Shown: positions 8,214 through 17,656, counted from the stretch's first letter. The stretch is 24,290 bases of DNA from Gracilariopsis chorda (GCA_003194525.1 NBIV01000743.1:1-24290); one strand, 5' to 3'. Notes: generated from the sequence alone by a model not told the origin. Program-made: numbers and translations.

Positions 8214-9005
8214 GTGTTGGAGGAGGGAAAAGCCCGCCCGTCCATTCAAAAAAGTTACACCCCGTCACCGACACTCTCTCCCCCCCCTCCCCCCTCCAGC
8301 GAGCCGTTCGCACGCGTTATACGCACGCTCTCTGGACGCGGCACAAACGCGCCGCGGACAGCGCACCCCCCGCCACGTGCTCCGGTACTGCACCCAAACT
8401 AACGCGAAAAACAGCATCCGCACGTGGCGCCCACCTACCTTCGCACCACCAGCTTCCGTACTTAAGGGAGCGCGCGTCGGCACCGCTCTGTTTCGCCGCC
8501 CCACCTCTCTTCGAAAACGAAGAAAGGCAGAACCTGTGACCCTTCCCATTACCAACTCCGCTTGCACCTCCATCGTCCCAAAAACAGAAATAACGGCTCA
8601 ACCTTTGGCACCCACAAATGAACGTGACTCCCCCCGGCCCCCACGGTTCACGTAATAATCAGCCTTCTCCAAAGCACCCCCCGCAGCTCCCGCCGCGGCT
8701 CCCGCTCCCGCTGCAGCACCCTCTGCATCACCCTTTACAGCTCCGTTCGCCGCTCTCTCCTCCACACACTCCGCAGCACCCTCCGCAGCACCCTCCGCAG
8801 CACCCTCCGCAGAACCTGACGAACAAAACGGCGCCAGGCCCGAGCAATCTGCCGCCAGTGGTCTCTCATAATGACCACCCCAATGGTGAGCCTGCTCAAC
8901 TTCAAGTAACGGGCGTGCAGACTTATGTTTCAAAACTATTGTATGTTCAATGGCTCACCAATCCCTCCGCCCCACCCCTTTCTACCTCCCTTTTGCCAGC
9001 TGCTG
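8214..9005 (+). other. GC-rich low-complexity tract, coding status unclear
   Basis: Strongly C-rich on the + strand. Two + strand frames and one - strand frame are open over hundreds of bases: a Pro/Leu/His-rich reading (8618-9082), an Ala/Pro/Ser-rich reading (about 8662-8868) and a Gly/Ala/Glu-rich - strand reading (8598-8933). Openness in several frames is expected from composition alone, so none is called as a gene. The + strand Ala/Pro/Ser frame continues the 8053-8655 ORF after two tandem TAA codons. Confidence 0.45.
8769..8816 (+). repeat. 12-bp tandem repeat, four units
   Basis: CTCCGCAGCACC three times in a row, followed by a fourth unit with one change (CTCCGCAGAACC). The period is a multiple of three, so it keeps frame in all readings. 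Confidence 0.9.
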
Positions 9006-9981
9006 ACAAACAAGTTCTTCTTTCTTCGTTTCCTTACACACAGACACCTTCAACTTTCACTCCAGCTGCACCGTCAATCTAACCTTTGCTGACGGAGAGG
9101 GCTTAACTCGAGTCACGTCCTGCCCACAGTCGGGCAATGGAGCCCCTACCCCCGCGACAGTTAACCCCATACCACCCGTGGCGCCTGTGCATCCGGCCGG
9201 CCGCACGTCTCAGCGTGCTCCTACCCTCCAATACGCCCCTGAACAGCGGCCTCCACAGGCCCTCGGCACGTTGGCGTCCGTGCCCTCTCTACCTCGGTCT
9301 TCGCCAATGACGGAACGTCCCTGCAAACGCAGCCGTCTGTCCGCACGCACAATGCCCACATCCAACCCCAGCGCGTTTGAGGGTGGCGAAGATTGATTCC
9401 ATAGCGTGCGTACCCGCAGCCACGGCTCCACGTCCTCGGATGTGGACGAAGCCTATCTGAATGACTGGGAGGCTGTGGTAGACATGTATTTATGGATCAT
9501 GCATGGAACCGGTGCTCCGGACGGTGTGCCGCTGCGCGATCATTGCAAAGGAGACAGTCGTCGTGTGAATGACTACAGACTGCTGGAGAGGTGCCGCACA
9601 GTCGGAAAGACGTTTAAGTTTTCAGGCGCGCCGAGGTTTAAGGCGTCGATCGGCTACCATACGCAACAACAATTGATCACATCGTACAGCTTGCGCCGCA
9701 AGCAGAAGTTGTACAATGTGATCAATCGTTGTCGCGTTTTGAACGCTATGAGGAAGGCGGGTGAGCCCATGCCGGATGTCTTTGCGATGCTGGCAGAGAT
9801 GATTGACACGCGCATTCGCGACAAGGAACGCGCCAAGGAGGAACGCGAGGCGAACCGCAAGGCGGAGCCGACGTGTCAGAGCTCCATGCCCGGCAGATCT
9901 ACGCGCATTTCTGTGATGCCTGGAACTGCGCGTCAAGGCAAGCGATCGGTAGCTCTCGTGAGACGTACGGAGGGTAGATAA
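9006..9981 (+). CDS. Unrecognised protein, one in-frame TGA
   Basis: One frame is open for 130 codons from 9006 to a TGA at 9394-9396, and for a further 195 codons to the TAA ending at 9981. The first part is Pro/Thr/Ser-rich, with a basic patch before the TGA (MTERPCKRSRLSART). The second part is a globular-looking domain: DVDEAYLNDWEAVVDMYLW, DHCKGDSRRVNDYRLLERC, YHTQQQLITSYSLRRKQKL, then a charged helix (RIRDKERAKEEREANRK) and a basic tail. If the TGA is real, an ATG at 9484 or the GTG at 9406 could start a shorter protein. No family recognised. The segment 9661-9737 also forms a long hairpin, so the codons there may be constrained by something other than protein. Confidence 0.5.
9661..9737 (-). 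ncRNA. 77-nt near-perfect hairpin, best paired as - strand RNA
   Basis: Arms 9661-9688 and 9710-9737, 28 nt each, are inverted complements with three mismatches. All three are A/C oppositions on the + strand, which become G-U wobbles on the - strand, so a - strand transcript pairs along all 28 positions. The 21-nt apical part (9689-9709) holds a second hairpin (GCTTGCG, C, CGCAAGC). Pairing stops abruptly on both sides. The size and shape resemble a small-RNA precursor or a small inverted-repeat element. It lies inside the + strand ORF 9006-9981. The structure is certain; transcription and role are inference. Confidence 0.55.
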
Positions 9982-10084
9982 CAGCTGCGCTCAAAGGGGC
10001 GGAAGCGGGAGGTTGTTTGGGTATTTTTCATTTTTGGGTGTTGATTTTTGGGGCTGAGCATGAAGCTTTGGATATCTGCGATGG

Positions 10085-10320
10085 CGAGCACCTGTGAAGG
10101 GCTGCTCTGTTGCTGCGGTCGCTGCGTTTGCTGCGGTCGCTGCTCGCCGGCTGCGCATGTGCGCATGTGCGCGGCGCGTCGTGACGCGAGTGCGATGCGG
10201 CCGCCATGCGCGCCTCTCATTGGCGCTTCAGCGCCGCGGCGGTCACAGGCCGTCACGGCGGATTACAGCGCTTGTCCGCAGTTGCCCTCTCCGGCGACGA
10301 AAGGTAGACGTCTAACCCTT
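10085..10320. promoter_or_regulatory. CpG-rich tract, possible promoter
   Basis: Dense CpG and GC content between the ORF ending at 9981 and a balanced-composition region. It includes a repeated 15-mer TGCTGCGGTCGCTGC (10111-10125 and 10129-10143), an ATTGG (inverted CCAAT) at about 10218, and a small hairpin GGCGCT-TC-AGCGCC (10222-10235). No TATA box. Its direction and target gene are unclear. Confidence 0.35.
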
Positions 10321-11150
10321 TAGCCATTGCATCACAGCTTGTGTGCCATACAAATTATCAAATACATAAGCGCTACCCTTGTACGCAGCAGCGTACCGCG
10401 CACTGCTTGCACATACAGTCTCATTTCCGTCCCTCCTAGAGACCGCGCCGCGAGTTGTGAATTTGCTTCCAACCGCTTTTGCCTCCCCAGCCCGCTTTTG
10501 TAGGCAGAATTTCAGCCTGCTGTCGTGCCAAGTGGGACGGTATCGCTTCATGTTGCAGCTGTCTAGCTCTCAAGCACAAGTCGACGCTGTTAGTCCGCGC
10601 TCGAACGTCTCTCGCGCTTCACCCTTGTAAGACTCTTCCGTGCAGTTTGCGCTACCAAACTAACCGCCCACATCACACCATGTGCTGCGCATGTTTACCC
10701 AAAGTTTACGTCCATGTCACAAGTTTGTCGTCCGATGTACTCGTTGCCTATTCTAAAATCTAATTCCATCACCCTCACGCACCACGTGCAGCACTACTCA
10801 CAAATCCAAAAAGTTAAAGGTTCACTCTTAATACGGTATCCACAACGTCAACGAAGAGATTTAACTGACATGTTTTGCTCAAAGTTCCTTGCAAGCAATT
10901 GTCTGCCTTCAGTGGATGGTTCACTTCCTCCCTTTGTGAGGATGAGTTCCAGTCAGAGCTTAAGAAAGATGATTGTAAGTTCTCCAAACTGTACAAAGTT
11001 TCGATTTCCATGCACTAACTCACCACATAACGCCGTTTAACCCTTTTTGTAATCTAACATCTCCTTCTTGTCCACTAAATCCCAGTACGAGTGCATTCCT
11101 CCATCTACCGTTTCTTTTCTGCCCTCTTCCGCTGTTGGGCTGTACCCCAG
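10321..11150. other. No recognised gene; possible intron 10975-11150
   Basis: Balanced composition and short ORFs only. A consensus 5' splice site GTAAGT (10975-10980), a CTAAC branch-point-like motif near 11055, a pyrimidine-rich tract (about 11105-11140) and a CCCCAG acceptor ending at 11150 together look like a 176-nt intron. Its acceptor lies directly before the first recognisable ValRS residues. The upstream coding-like patch (SGWFTSSLCEDEFQSELKKD) does not resemble ValRS, so a link is unproven. Confidence 0.3.
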
Positions 11151-11830
11151 CACTGAACAACACTACGTAATGGATACATGTCTTAGTTTTGTACATCCGT
11201 TGATGCTACATGTCACAAACGAAATCTGGCATCGCTTCACGTGAGAAGGCAGCCCAAAGCAGGCACTAATTATTGCGTAATGTCCACCTGGCGGAAGCAT
11301 TGAGCAAGAGGCTATAGAGCGCTTTGAAAGAATGCAATTTCTGTTTCGCTACATACGAAATGCTAGAGCAGAGTATCAAGTGGACCATGGTCGACAATTT
11401 TATCTCTCAATTCGAACTGACGCCGTCCCAGCGTCGGATGTACATGCCAAGAAGGGGATGCTACTTTTTCTGACCAAATTAATTTCTGAGAAACTGACGA
11501 TTAAACTCATTGACGGTGTGGGAGGATCCGCTACTGAAACAGATTTCGGCGGCAATGCCCTTCATTTTTACATTGCAACAATCTCGGGGGCGTCATACCC
11601 ATGCCTGATATGATCGATTTTGAAAAGGAATTGAAGAGGATTGAAAAGCAGTCTGTCAATGTAAAAACTCCAACTGCCTAGGAAAGAGGATGAGTGCCAC
11701 TGGGTTTGCAGACAATGCACCTCCAACGGTTTTTGCAAAGATTAGGACATCTGCTGATGAGTTGAATTCACAGCTCACAAGCCTGATAAAGAAGCTGGCA
11801 GAAATAGGGGAGTTGACAACCACTGAGTAA
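11151..11830 (+). pseudogene. Valyl-tRNA synthetase 3' end, bacterial/organellar type, decayed
   Basis: ValRS charges tRNA-Val. Only the anticodon-binding and C-terminal coiled-coil parts are present. In order: SFVHPLMLHVTNEIWHRF (about 11190-11240, family form HPLMPFVTEELW), a TGA, LIIA, a TAA and CPPGG (normally WP-P-), then one frame with ERMQFLFRYIRNARAEYQVD (11326-11388), typical of the anticodon-binding region, to about 11580. After a frame change come PMPDMIDFEKELKRIEKQ (about 11600-11650), a further break near 11682, then RMSATGFADNAPPTVFAKIR and a C-terminal helix ending at TAA 11828-11830. Two in-frame stops and two frameshifts, with the catalytic domain absent upstream, make this a remnant. 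The short C-terminal helix resembles plant organellar ValRS; that origin is inference. Confidence 0.85.
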
Positions 11831-12322
11831 AGATTCTTCCTTTCTCAACTTGGCTACGACGACACCCTGATACAGTGAACTGTTGATGCCAGTACGTGCG
11901 AACTACTTACAATTCATCTGTTGTGCGCCTCTCTCCGTCTCGTTGACGGATCCATTTTGACCAACACGGGTCATCTTTGTAAAACATGGTTTGCTATCAT
12001 CTTTGTAAAACATGGTTTGCTAATGGGCGCAATACCTGACGTACCGCCTCTCGTACGGCATGATTCAAGAATCGCTCAGCTGATCTACTTTTGTGCTCTT
12101 CGTTCGTAGTCCGGAGCTCTGTGTAGTGTTGATTTTCGGCTCTGTGCGATGGAGAAACAACAAAACACGTGATGTCTCGTCAGTTTCCGCTTGAGGAAAA
12201 GCTACTGACAGCATCTTCCGCTATGCTGGGGAGAAAATTTCCATTCCTTTCTCAACAATGATACGTTGCAGGGGTCCTGGCCAGATCAATTCCAGGTGCA
12301 CTGAAATCAAACCCGTGAAGAT
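11831..12322. other. No recognised gene
   Basis: Balanced-composition spacer between the converging ValRS and PGM2 relics. Apart from the 26-bp tandem duplication at 11972-12022 I see no structure. The tail of the PGM2 reading frame may run a little into this stretch from the right. Confidence 0.5.
11972..12022 (+). repeat. 26-bp tandem duplication
   Basis: A 26-bp unit beginning CATCTTTGTAAAACATGG is repeated head to tail (11972-11997, then 11998-12022), identical except at the last base. It looks like a recent slippage duplication or a local assembly duplication. Confidence 0.9.
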
Positions 12323-14227
12323 CTAAGTGAACTTACCAGTGCCGCTTCCGCGCAAATGAATAATGAGAGTACAATCTTCGTCATCGCTGTTTTTCTTCGA
12401 GCACCTAAAATTCAAGGATTGTGAAGAGGTATCTGCTGGTAGGAGAGCTTTGCTACTTGGTTCAGCTGTCTCCCTTCCATACGTCAGATCCCGGACAGAA
12501 TTCACTACAGCACTGCAGAGTTTACTGGGTAGTCCATTTTCCCTGGCCGAGTCGAATATTTCTGATGCCTTAGTTCAAGAGTCAGTCAAGCGGTAATAAC
12601 CGTTGCTGGACAAATTAATACCGTACTCCATAAGCAACTCTTGTATGCGCTCGCCTATCGCATTCTCCTTTTCGTATATAATGGCTATCAGCTGGGCCAT
12701 CATGGCCACAGCAAAAAACTGTCTTTATCACAAACGATGTTTCTTGTGATATTATACCCGAATGCTTCTTCATTGGCCAAAATGGGCATCTTTCTCTCTT
12801 CTTCAAGGTCCAAGGTTACCTTGTTGATCTACGTGAGTCCCGTGAATGCTTCCCTGAAGACGAAACCTTTCGTTTTTGCCTATAGAGGCGAGAACATTGA
12901 AAGAAGCTGTTCTGGCAACGACAGCACATTGCGTAAGATCATCGTTTATGTGTTTGGTCAAGTGATCAGCCAGCAACAGTGCGATTTCATAACCGGTGAA
13001 TATACACAGCGCCCCATGGGCTGAAATTTTGGCAGCCCCTAGAGACCGGCATCAGGATCATTCGCAACCACAATTGGAGCATTGCATCGTTTTCAAGTTT
13101 CAACGCCAAGGTCCAGAGCACCTTTTTCCTCTGGATTGGGAAACGGTAGCGTTGGGAAGGCTGGGTCTGGTGTACATTGTTCCTCAACCGGTGCGAACGT
13201 GGAAGTTGAAAGCGTCGAAAGATTTCGGCGATTAACGAGGTGCCGATGCCGTGTCAAGCGGTTTATACCATGCGTGGAGGACTGACATCAAGCAGAAGCT
13301 TATATAAAAGCAGTGGTAACCGCCGAAAAGTACTGTTCAGTAATTTGGTGATGGGGATCTGGTACTGGTGGTAGATCATGGTCAGATATGGCATACTTGT
13401 TTTTCAAGGCGTGAGCAGAGTTTGACAGGTTTCTCTACACATCAGGTCGAATTTGAATGCCGTCGCTCCAGAAAACTTTGAGCCAGTTGTCCTGTGACGG
13501 GTTATGACTGGCTGTAACGCACAAACCCAGCGCAGCTTGAAGGCTTCGTACTGCCAAGGCGACACATGGGGTGGGAAACGGTCTGGAGAAAAGCTGTTTT
13601 TGCGCTCCATGGATCCTAAAAACGTCTGCAATGAGCACCGCAAACTTTGTGGAATCCGTTTTGGTGTCATGACTGACGACGAAGACGCGCGAAATAGGAT
13701 TGGAGATCCTTGCCAGCGCCTGCGCCGCAGAAAGGACTAGACAATTGAGACGGCCCGACGGCTGCGTGTAAGCCCTCTGTACCAAATCGAAGACGGTGGG
13801 TTTGGTCGAGGGCGACGGGCAGACGGGATGGCTCCGCGGGGGAGCATAGGCAGTGGGAGAGCATTTAGTTCACTTGTTGACGTGTTGTCGGATCCGGATC
13901 GATGACGATTCGGTCGCGGCCCAGTGCGCATATTGCGGGAGGGACTAGGGTCGCTCTTGTGCAAGTGTGGCTACAGCGCATTTCGAGGGAGAGGGCGGTG
14001 GCACAGGCGGTTGTGAAGACGGCGGTAAGGAAGGCGGCGAGCGCGGAGTAGAACTCCGTCTGTGCCTCATCAGGCTGAGGGTGTGGCGAGGAATAGAGAC
14101 ACGGAGGGTCACCGAATTCAGATTTGCCCATGACGCTCTGGGTAGGTAAAGGTGAAGACGGCGGTGGTGATGCTAGCGCAGCGGACGGCGTGCTGCTGGT
14201 GAGCTGCGCGTTCGATGCATCTTCCAA
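12323..14227 (-). pseudogene. Decayed PGM2-family phosphohexomutase/phosphopentomutase
   Basis: PGM2-type enzymes interconvert sugar 1- and 5- or 6-phosphates. From the N-terminus (right): DPDPTTRQQVN near 13880-13910, LRFGTEGL near 13775-13800, then one long frame at 13435-13785 with VFVVSHDTKTDSTKFAVLIA and LCVTASHNPSQDN (active-site serine loop, 13486-13518), followed by LKVFWSDGIQI. Further on are the YTA-HGIG block with stops replacing two residues (about 13246-13269), FPNPEEKGALDLG (about 13115-13155), ANDPDAG (about 13040-13069; the family has DPDADR, so the third metal ligand is lost) and a stop. Then NEEAFGYN (about 12752-12779), a helical ALIAIIYEKEN-like region, SVRDLTYG and RGSGTGKF (12335-12350; family TSGTEPK). 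Multiple frameshifts and stops occur. The 13940-14227 part is open but not recognisable as PGM2. Dead enzyme, high confidence. Confidence 0.88.
13301..13310 (+). promoter_or_regulatory. TATA-box-like sequence TATATAAAAG
   Basis: A textbook TATA element on the + strand, but it lies inside the PGM2 relic and no + strand gene starts just downstream. Probably coincidental, or a by-product of decay. Confidence 0.2.
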
Positions 14228-14529
14228 GAAGATTCTTTTGTTGAGCGCGACGTGCTGAGATTTTGTTGTGCAACCGCGCCCACCTGTCCACGTGGCGGGA
14301 AACGTGGTGGCATCGCAACAGTAGCCTGCACCGCACCTCAGGCCACGTCACACGCGCGTTGTATGGAAGAAGATGCACAGCTGACGAGCGCGCTAGCACA
14401 GCAACCTCGTCCGCGCGACCCGGAACCGCTTTCTGGAACTGACCTTCACTTCTGTTCTCGTCACTCTACAAGCGCACTCCCTCTTCCTTTTTTCTCCCTC
14501 CTGCCCCCTCTCTCCACACCAAACGCAAC

Positions 14530-15455
14530 TTACCGGTCGTCGCCATGTCGACGCCGTCAATGCCGCTTTCGAGCGTTGCGAACATCTTCGTCAACAATGG
14601 GAAAATCTCAAATGTGACATGCTTGCTATAGACCCTTCAAATCCCAACGCCTTGCCAAAGGAGGGACCGCCTTCGCAGCCAAATGGATCAAATCATGAAT
14701 CAAATGACTTCAGTTCTCAATGAAACAAAACGACTCGTTCCTCCAAACCACGCTGAGCCACACGACGAGCCCATTGTTGAAGCGCGTCCGGTTCAGTATT
14801 CTGCTCATCACAAACACATCATTCATATTACATACGGTCCTTCCGAAGGTTCAGATGATTCTCACTCTGATTATGTTGATACCGACCGGCCAAAACCACA
14901 CTCGCCACAACCGCCTCCAAGACCGGTTGCACCCCCCGCTTCGGACTTAATCGCCGCCCACGTCCCCATCACAGATGTTGAGCTTGGTTGCTCTCCCGAA
15001 CATCAAAAGGTGGCCATTGAAGCCATGCGAGCGTCTTTGGCAGCCCTTTTTTGCGGATCACAAAGGAATAACGTTACCGCCTCGTGTAACAGCAAATGGG
15101 CCTGAAACACGAATATCAACGTTTAAATCGAAAGCCAGAACGCGCTTCCGCGGATGAACAGCTTGAGATCGCCTCCAATCTTTCACTACTCTCACCCATT
15201 CTGGCAGATACTCCGAACATGCCCACACCATGTACTCGTACGAAGGAAGCTGCGCATCGAAACTCTTTTGATAAGGGGCATGAAGTGAAGAGTCCCGCCA
15301 AACAACCGAAGGGAAAGGTCCCGGAGCCTGGTGCTCTATTGGTTTGTTCTCCTGTCGCGGAATATAACATTCCTGGTCCAACCGGTAACTTGGAAGAATT
15401 GTTAGCGCATCTGCGATATATCAAACCCACTCATGCGAAGAGAAAGAAGGATTAG
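14530..15455 (+). pseudogene. Unrecognised gene, frames broken
   Basis: A pyrimidine-rich leader (about 14460-14520) precedes a coding-like patch at about 14530-14730 (HVDAVNAAFERCEHLRQQW, CDMLAIDPSNPNALPKEG, SNHESNDFSSQ). The frame then changes to the ORF 14683-15105 (NETKRLVPPNHAEPHDEP, HHKHIIHITYGPSEGSDDSH, a Pro-rich linker, EHQKVAIEAMRASLAALF). A T-run at 15048-15053 shifts it again (ADHKGITLPPRVTANGPET), and another change near 15135 leads into the ORF ending at 15455 (ADEQLEIASNLSLLSPIL, PAKQPKGKVPEPGALLV, NLEELLAHLRYIKPTHAKRK). The patches look like one mostly disordered protein of about 300 residues with a basic end. No family recognised. The frame after the TAG at 15453-15455 stays open (next entry). 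Confidence 0.45.
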
Positions 15456-15771
15456 GCTGTCTTTGAGGCTGGTGTCGCTTCCTCCTTCAAGGCTTTTCGA
15501 TACATCGTTTGTTATGTCGCAGCCGCTGCTTTCAGTTTCAGCGCGGCGAACTCTAAGAATGATTCGGAGTCTTCTCACGTCAAGTAAAAGGCAAGAACTG
15601 TACAGAGTGCGTAGGATCTGTTCTCAGAAACTCATGTCCGTATTCATGAACACGGAAAAAACATGGAAAGAACTACCTGACGAGCAGAAAAAAATGGCCG
15701 ACGATGCATATGATATGTTAGCCGCTGCTGACGCGCTAAATCAACGACATAAGGATGGGTTCTCCTCATAG
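15456..15771 (+). pseudogene. Coding-like stretch after the TAG at 15453
   Basis: In the frame following the TAG, VFEAGVASSFKAFRYIVCYV and AAAAFSFSAAN form a plausible hydrophobic helix, ending at TAA near 15590. In another frame the sequence continues RQELYRVRRICSQKLMSVFM then EKTWKELPDEQKKMADDAYD and MLAAADALNQRHKDG to TAG 15769-15771. The second patch has the charged, helical W-x-x-L-P-D-E-x-K pattern seen in HMG-box-like domains, but it is too short to assign. It could be the C-terminus of the preceding broken gene. Confidence 0.35.
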
Positions 15772-16029
15772 CTTTGAAGGGTTTGAAGCTTTTGAGGACT
15801 TTGTTGTATTGTAAGCCTGGTTTAATAATAGTTTGTTCTCGTACTCGATCATCACTCTTACTAATATTGTTATGATTTGGGGTTTGTGAACAAATTTACG
15901 CACAGAGGGGTAGAAGCTGCAAATCCGATATCCTCATTGCAGCTCCATGCCACGCTGCATTTTACTGAGAGCGGTAGCTGTCTCTTTCACGATTCGTAAA
16001 GGGAAAGAGGGTGATCCCGCATTTCTGTC
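15772..16029. other. No recognised gene
   Basis: AT-richer spacer with no convincing ORF on either strand. The run of TTTAATAATAG near 15820 and an AT-rich stretch suggest an intergenic region. Confidence 0.5.
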
Positions 16030-16380
16030 TTTCTACTTGGTGCATCCGTAGTATTGGAACCCGATCTTTTTCGTACCTCAAAAGTACTGGGAGTCATTGA
16101 ACGCACATTGCAAAAACGAACAGCTGCGTATTGCTGTGGCAGAAGTTATGTTAGACTCCTTAACCTCCCTCACGTTGTTTCTCAATTTGCTTTCCACCGG
16201 TCCCATGCTTCTATCATAGTTGTGCTAGACTTCACTTAAGATGTACAATTTGTTCTTGCTGAACATGATGACAGGTACGGAGCAAAAATTGTTTACGAAA
16301 GGCACCTGATCTCGCTAAATGTACCAAAGCTGCAAAAATTTCCAAACTACATCGCCACTTCACACAAACCGCTGCACTAA
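16030..16380 (+). pseudogene. Unrecognised helical coding-like fragment
   Basis: One + strand frame reads WNPIFFVPQKYWESLNAHCK followed by NEQLRIAVAEVMLDSLTSL and TLFLNLLSTGPMLLS (about 16050-16218). After a stop and a frame change, VQFVLAEHDDRYGAKIVYER and HLISLNVPKLQKFPN follow (about 16242-16350). The composition (amphipathic then hydrophobic helix) is protein-like and not low-complexity. I do not recognise the family. The ORF with an ATG in this stretch (16054-16239) is a shadow frame. Confidence 0.35.
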
Positions 16381-16532
16381 CTACAAGTTATAACATAGTA
16401 TGTTTCTATAGAAAAGAACAAAAGTACGAGAAGAATTGAAGAGAGTGATCCCGCCCAACAAAACTCTGTGCAGCCGAAAAGAGGGCACTGAGTCCCGAGG
16501 CTGAAAAAGGAAATATACACTGCACGGTATAA

Positions 16533-17007
16533 TTACCGATTCGAACCCTCAAATCGTTCCATAGATGAGTATGGATGAAACTTTCGTTCTGTTCTTGTGC
16601 TAGGTATGAAGTTGGTAAGATTAAGTGCAGGAGGGTTGAGTGGAGCGGAAACTGCGTAAACCTCGTCGTATGGGCATTGAGCAGGTCTGGAGAGTACGAA
16701 ATTCCTAGTGTGAAGAATCTCATACCAGCTTGAGATGTTTGGGACGTTGTCCGACTTAGAACGGCACTTGACTGACGTGATAACGAATTGCAGCTTGCCA
16801 GAACCGCAACACGAGAAGGCTTGAACAGAGGTCCAGCTGGAGCCCGCCTTCCATGACAGGACGCCAAAGCAAGGCGAAATCCATTGGAAAGTTGTGTGAG
16901 CAAGAAGGCGAAATAGCATGCGGGATAGAAGATGTATTTGGAATCGCGAATGCTTAGGACCCATACGGGATAGAAGCAGCAAAATTTGATTCCAAATTCT
17001 ACGAACT
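16533..17007 (-). other. Possible C-terminal region of the RRM gene
   Basis: Two - strand frames are open over about 450 bp (16406-17011 and 16533-17144), so openness alone is weak evidence. The frame ending near 16533 closes with CPYDEVYAVSAPLNPPALNL and RKFHPYSSMERFEGSNR, which reads like a normal protein C-terminus downstream of the RRM relic. Assignment to that gene is by position only. Confidence 0.3.
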
Positions 17008-17497
17008 TCATGACATATGACTCTGTTGCTTTTGAGAGGATACATGTAATGAAGAGGTGGATGAATGAGTAGAAGAAAAGGGCAGTAGAGCAGCTGCTGT
17101 CTCGCGTCCAAGACGTGCGTCAAGCGCTTGTTTCGGCTCCGCACGCTTTACGTTGACGTGTTTATGCATGATTTCGTGGTCTACATCCACCACTTTGTGG
17201 AATGTTAGTTCGGATGTAAACGTGACAAAGCCAAACCCCTCCAGTTATCAGTCTGATGGTCGTACATGACCTGACATTCTGCGATATCACCGAAGCGAGT
17301 AAAGTGGGCATGCAGATCGAAACGTCTGCTTCGCGACATGTGGTGGGTAAACTACGATGAAGAATTTCTTTTGTGGCACGCCAGGCATTGCTACATGACG
17401 GAGGCACCCATTCCGAATGCGCACAACTATCTTTGCCTCGAACACTCGGCCGTATAAGTCGTGAAATTCTGCGGCGACTCGCCGGCAACAAGCTCAT
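17008..17497 (-). pseudogene. Decayed RRM RNA-binding protein (Musashi/hnRNP-like)
   Basis: RRM proteins bind single-stranded RNA. In - strand order: FHDLYGRVFEAKIVVRIRNG (about 17415-17470), like the end of a first RRM; then PQKKFFIVVYPPHV (RNP2 position, about 17340-17380); then in another frame LHAHFTRFGDIAECQVMYDH and QTDNWRG (about 17235-17320). After a one-base shift at a G/T run, the RNP1 motif GFGFVTF appears (about 17220-17240), followed by VNVKRAEPKQALDARLGRE (about 17100-17160). KRAEPK after a second RRM is characteristic of Musashi/DAZAP1-type proteins. At least two frameshifts break it. The gene lies directly left of repeat copy 2. Confidence 0.8.
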
Positions 17498-17656
17498 TGG
17501 CCGCAGTGGCCCTACCGAATTGATGAAATCTTTGGAATGGGATGGTCACGCGACAGTTGGTCACGCACTTCAAACAGGAACAATCTCTATTGCTGGATAT
17601 AAAGCGCTATACATAATCATTAGTTCAGCGAAAAAAGGTGCACGTAAATTCATTTT
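17498..17656. other. Short stretch left of the repeat edge
   Basis: A + strand ORF (17373-17714) runs through it and across the repeat edge. It overlaps the RRM relic on the other strand, so it is not called. Any junction signal at 17657 is invisible: the bases before it read GTAAATTCATTTT, with no terminal repeat. Confidence 0.4.

Noticed and set aside
8769..8816. CRISPR-like array
   Set aside because: Units are 12 bp head to tail without spacers, in GC-rich low-complexity eukaryotic-type sequence.
8598..8933. - strand Ala/Gly/Glu-rich ORF
   Set aside because: It is the complement of a C-rich 12-bp repeat tract where several frames are open by composition; no start context or domain.
7104..9396. 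Reassigned stop codons (alternative genetic code) to explain in-frame stops
   Set aside because: All three stop codons occur inside recognisable or apparent genes, many genes also carry frameshifts, and stops are used normally at gene ends. Decay and sequence error explain it better.
16530..16560. tRNA T-arm-like GATTCGAACC
   Set aside because: The flanking bases do not form the T stem, and no acceptor, D or anticodon arms can be placed on either strand.
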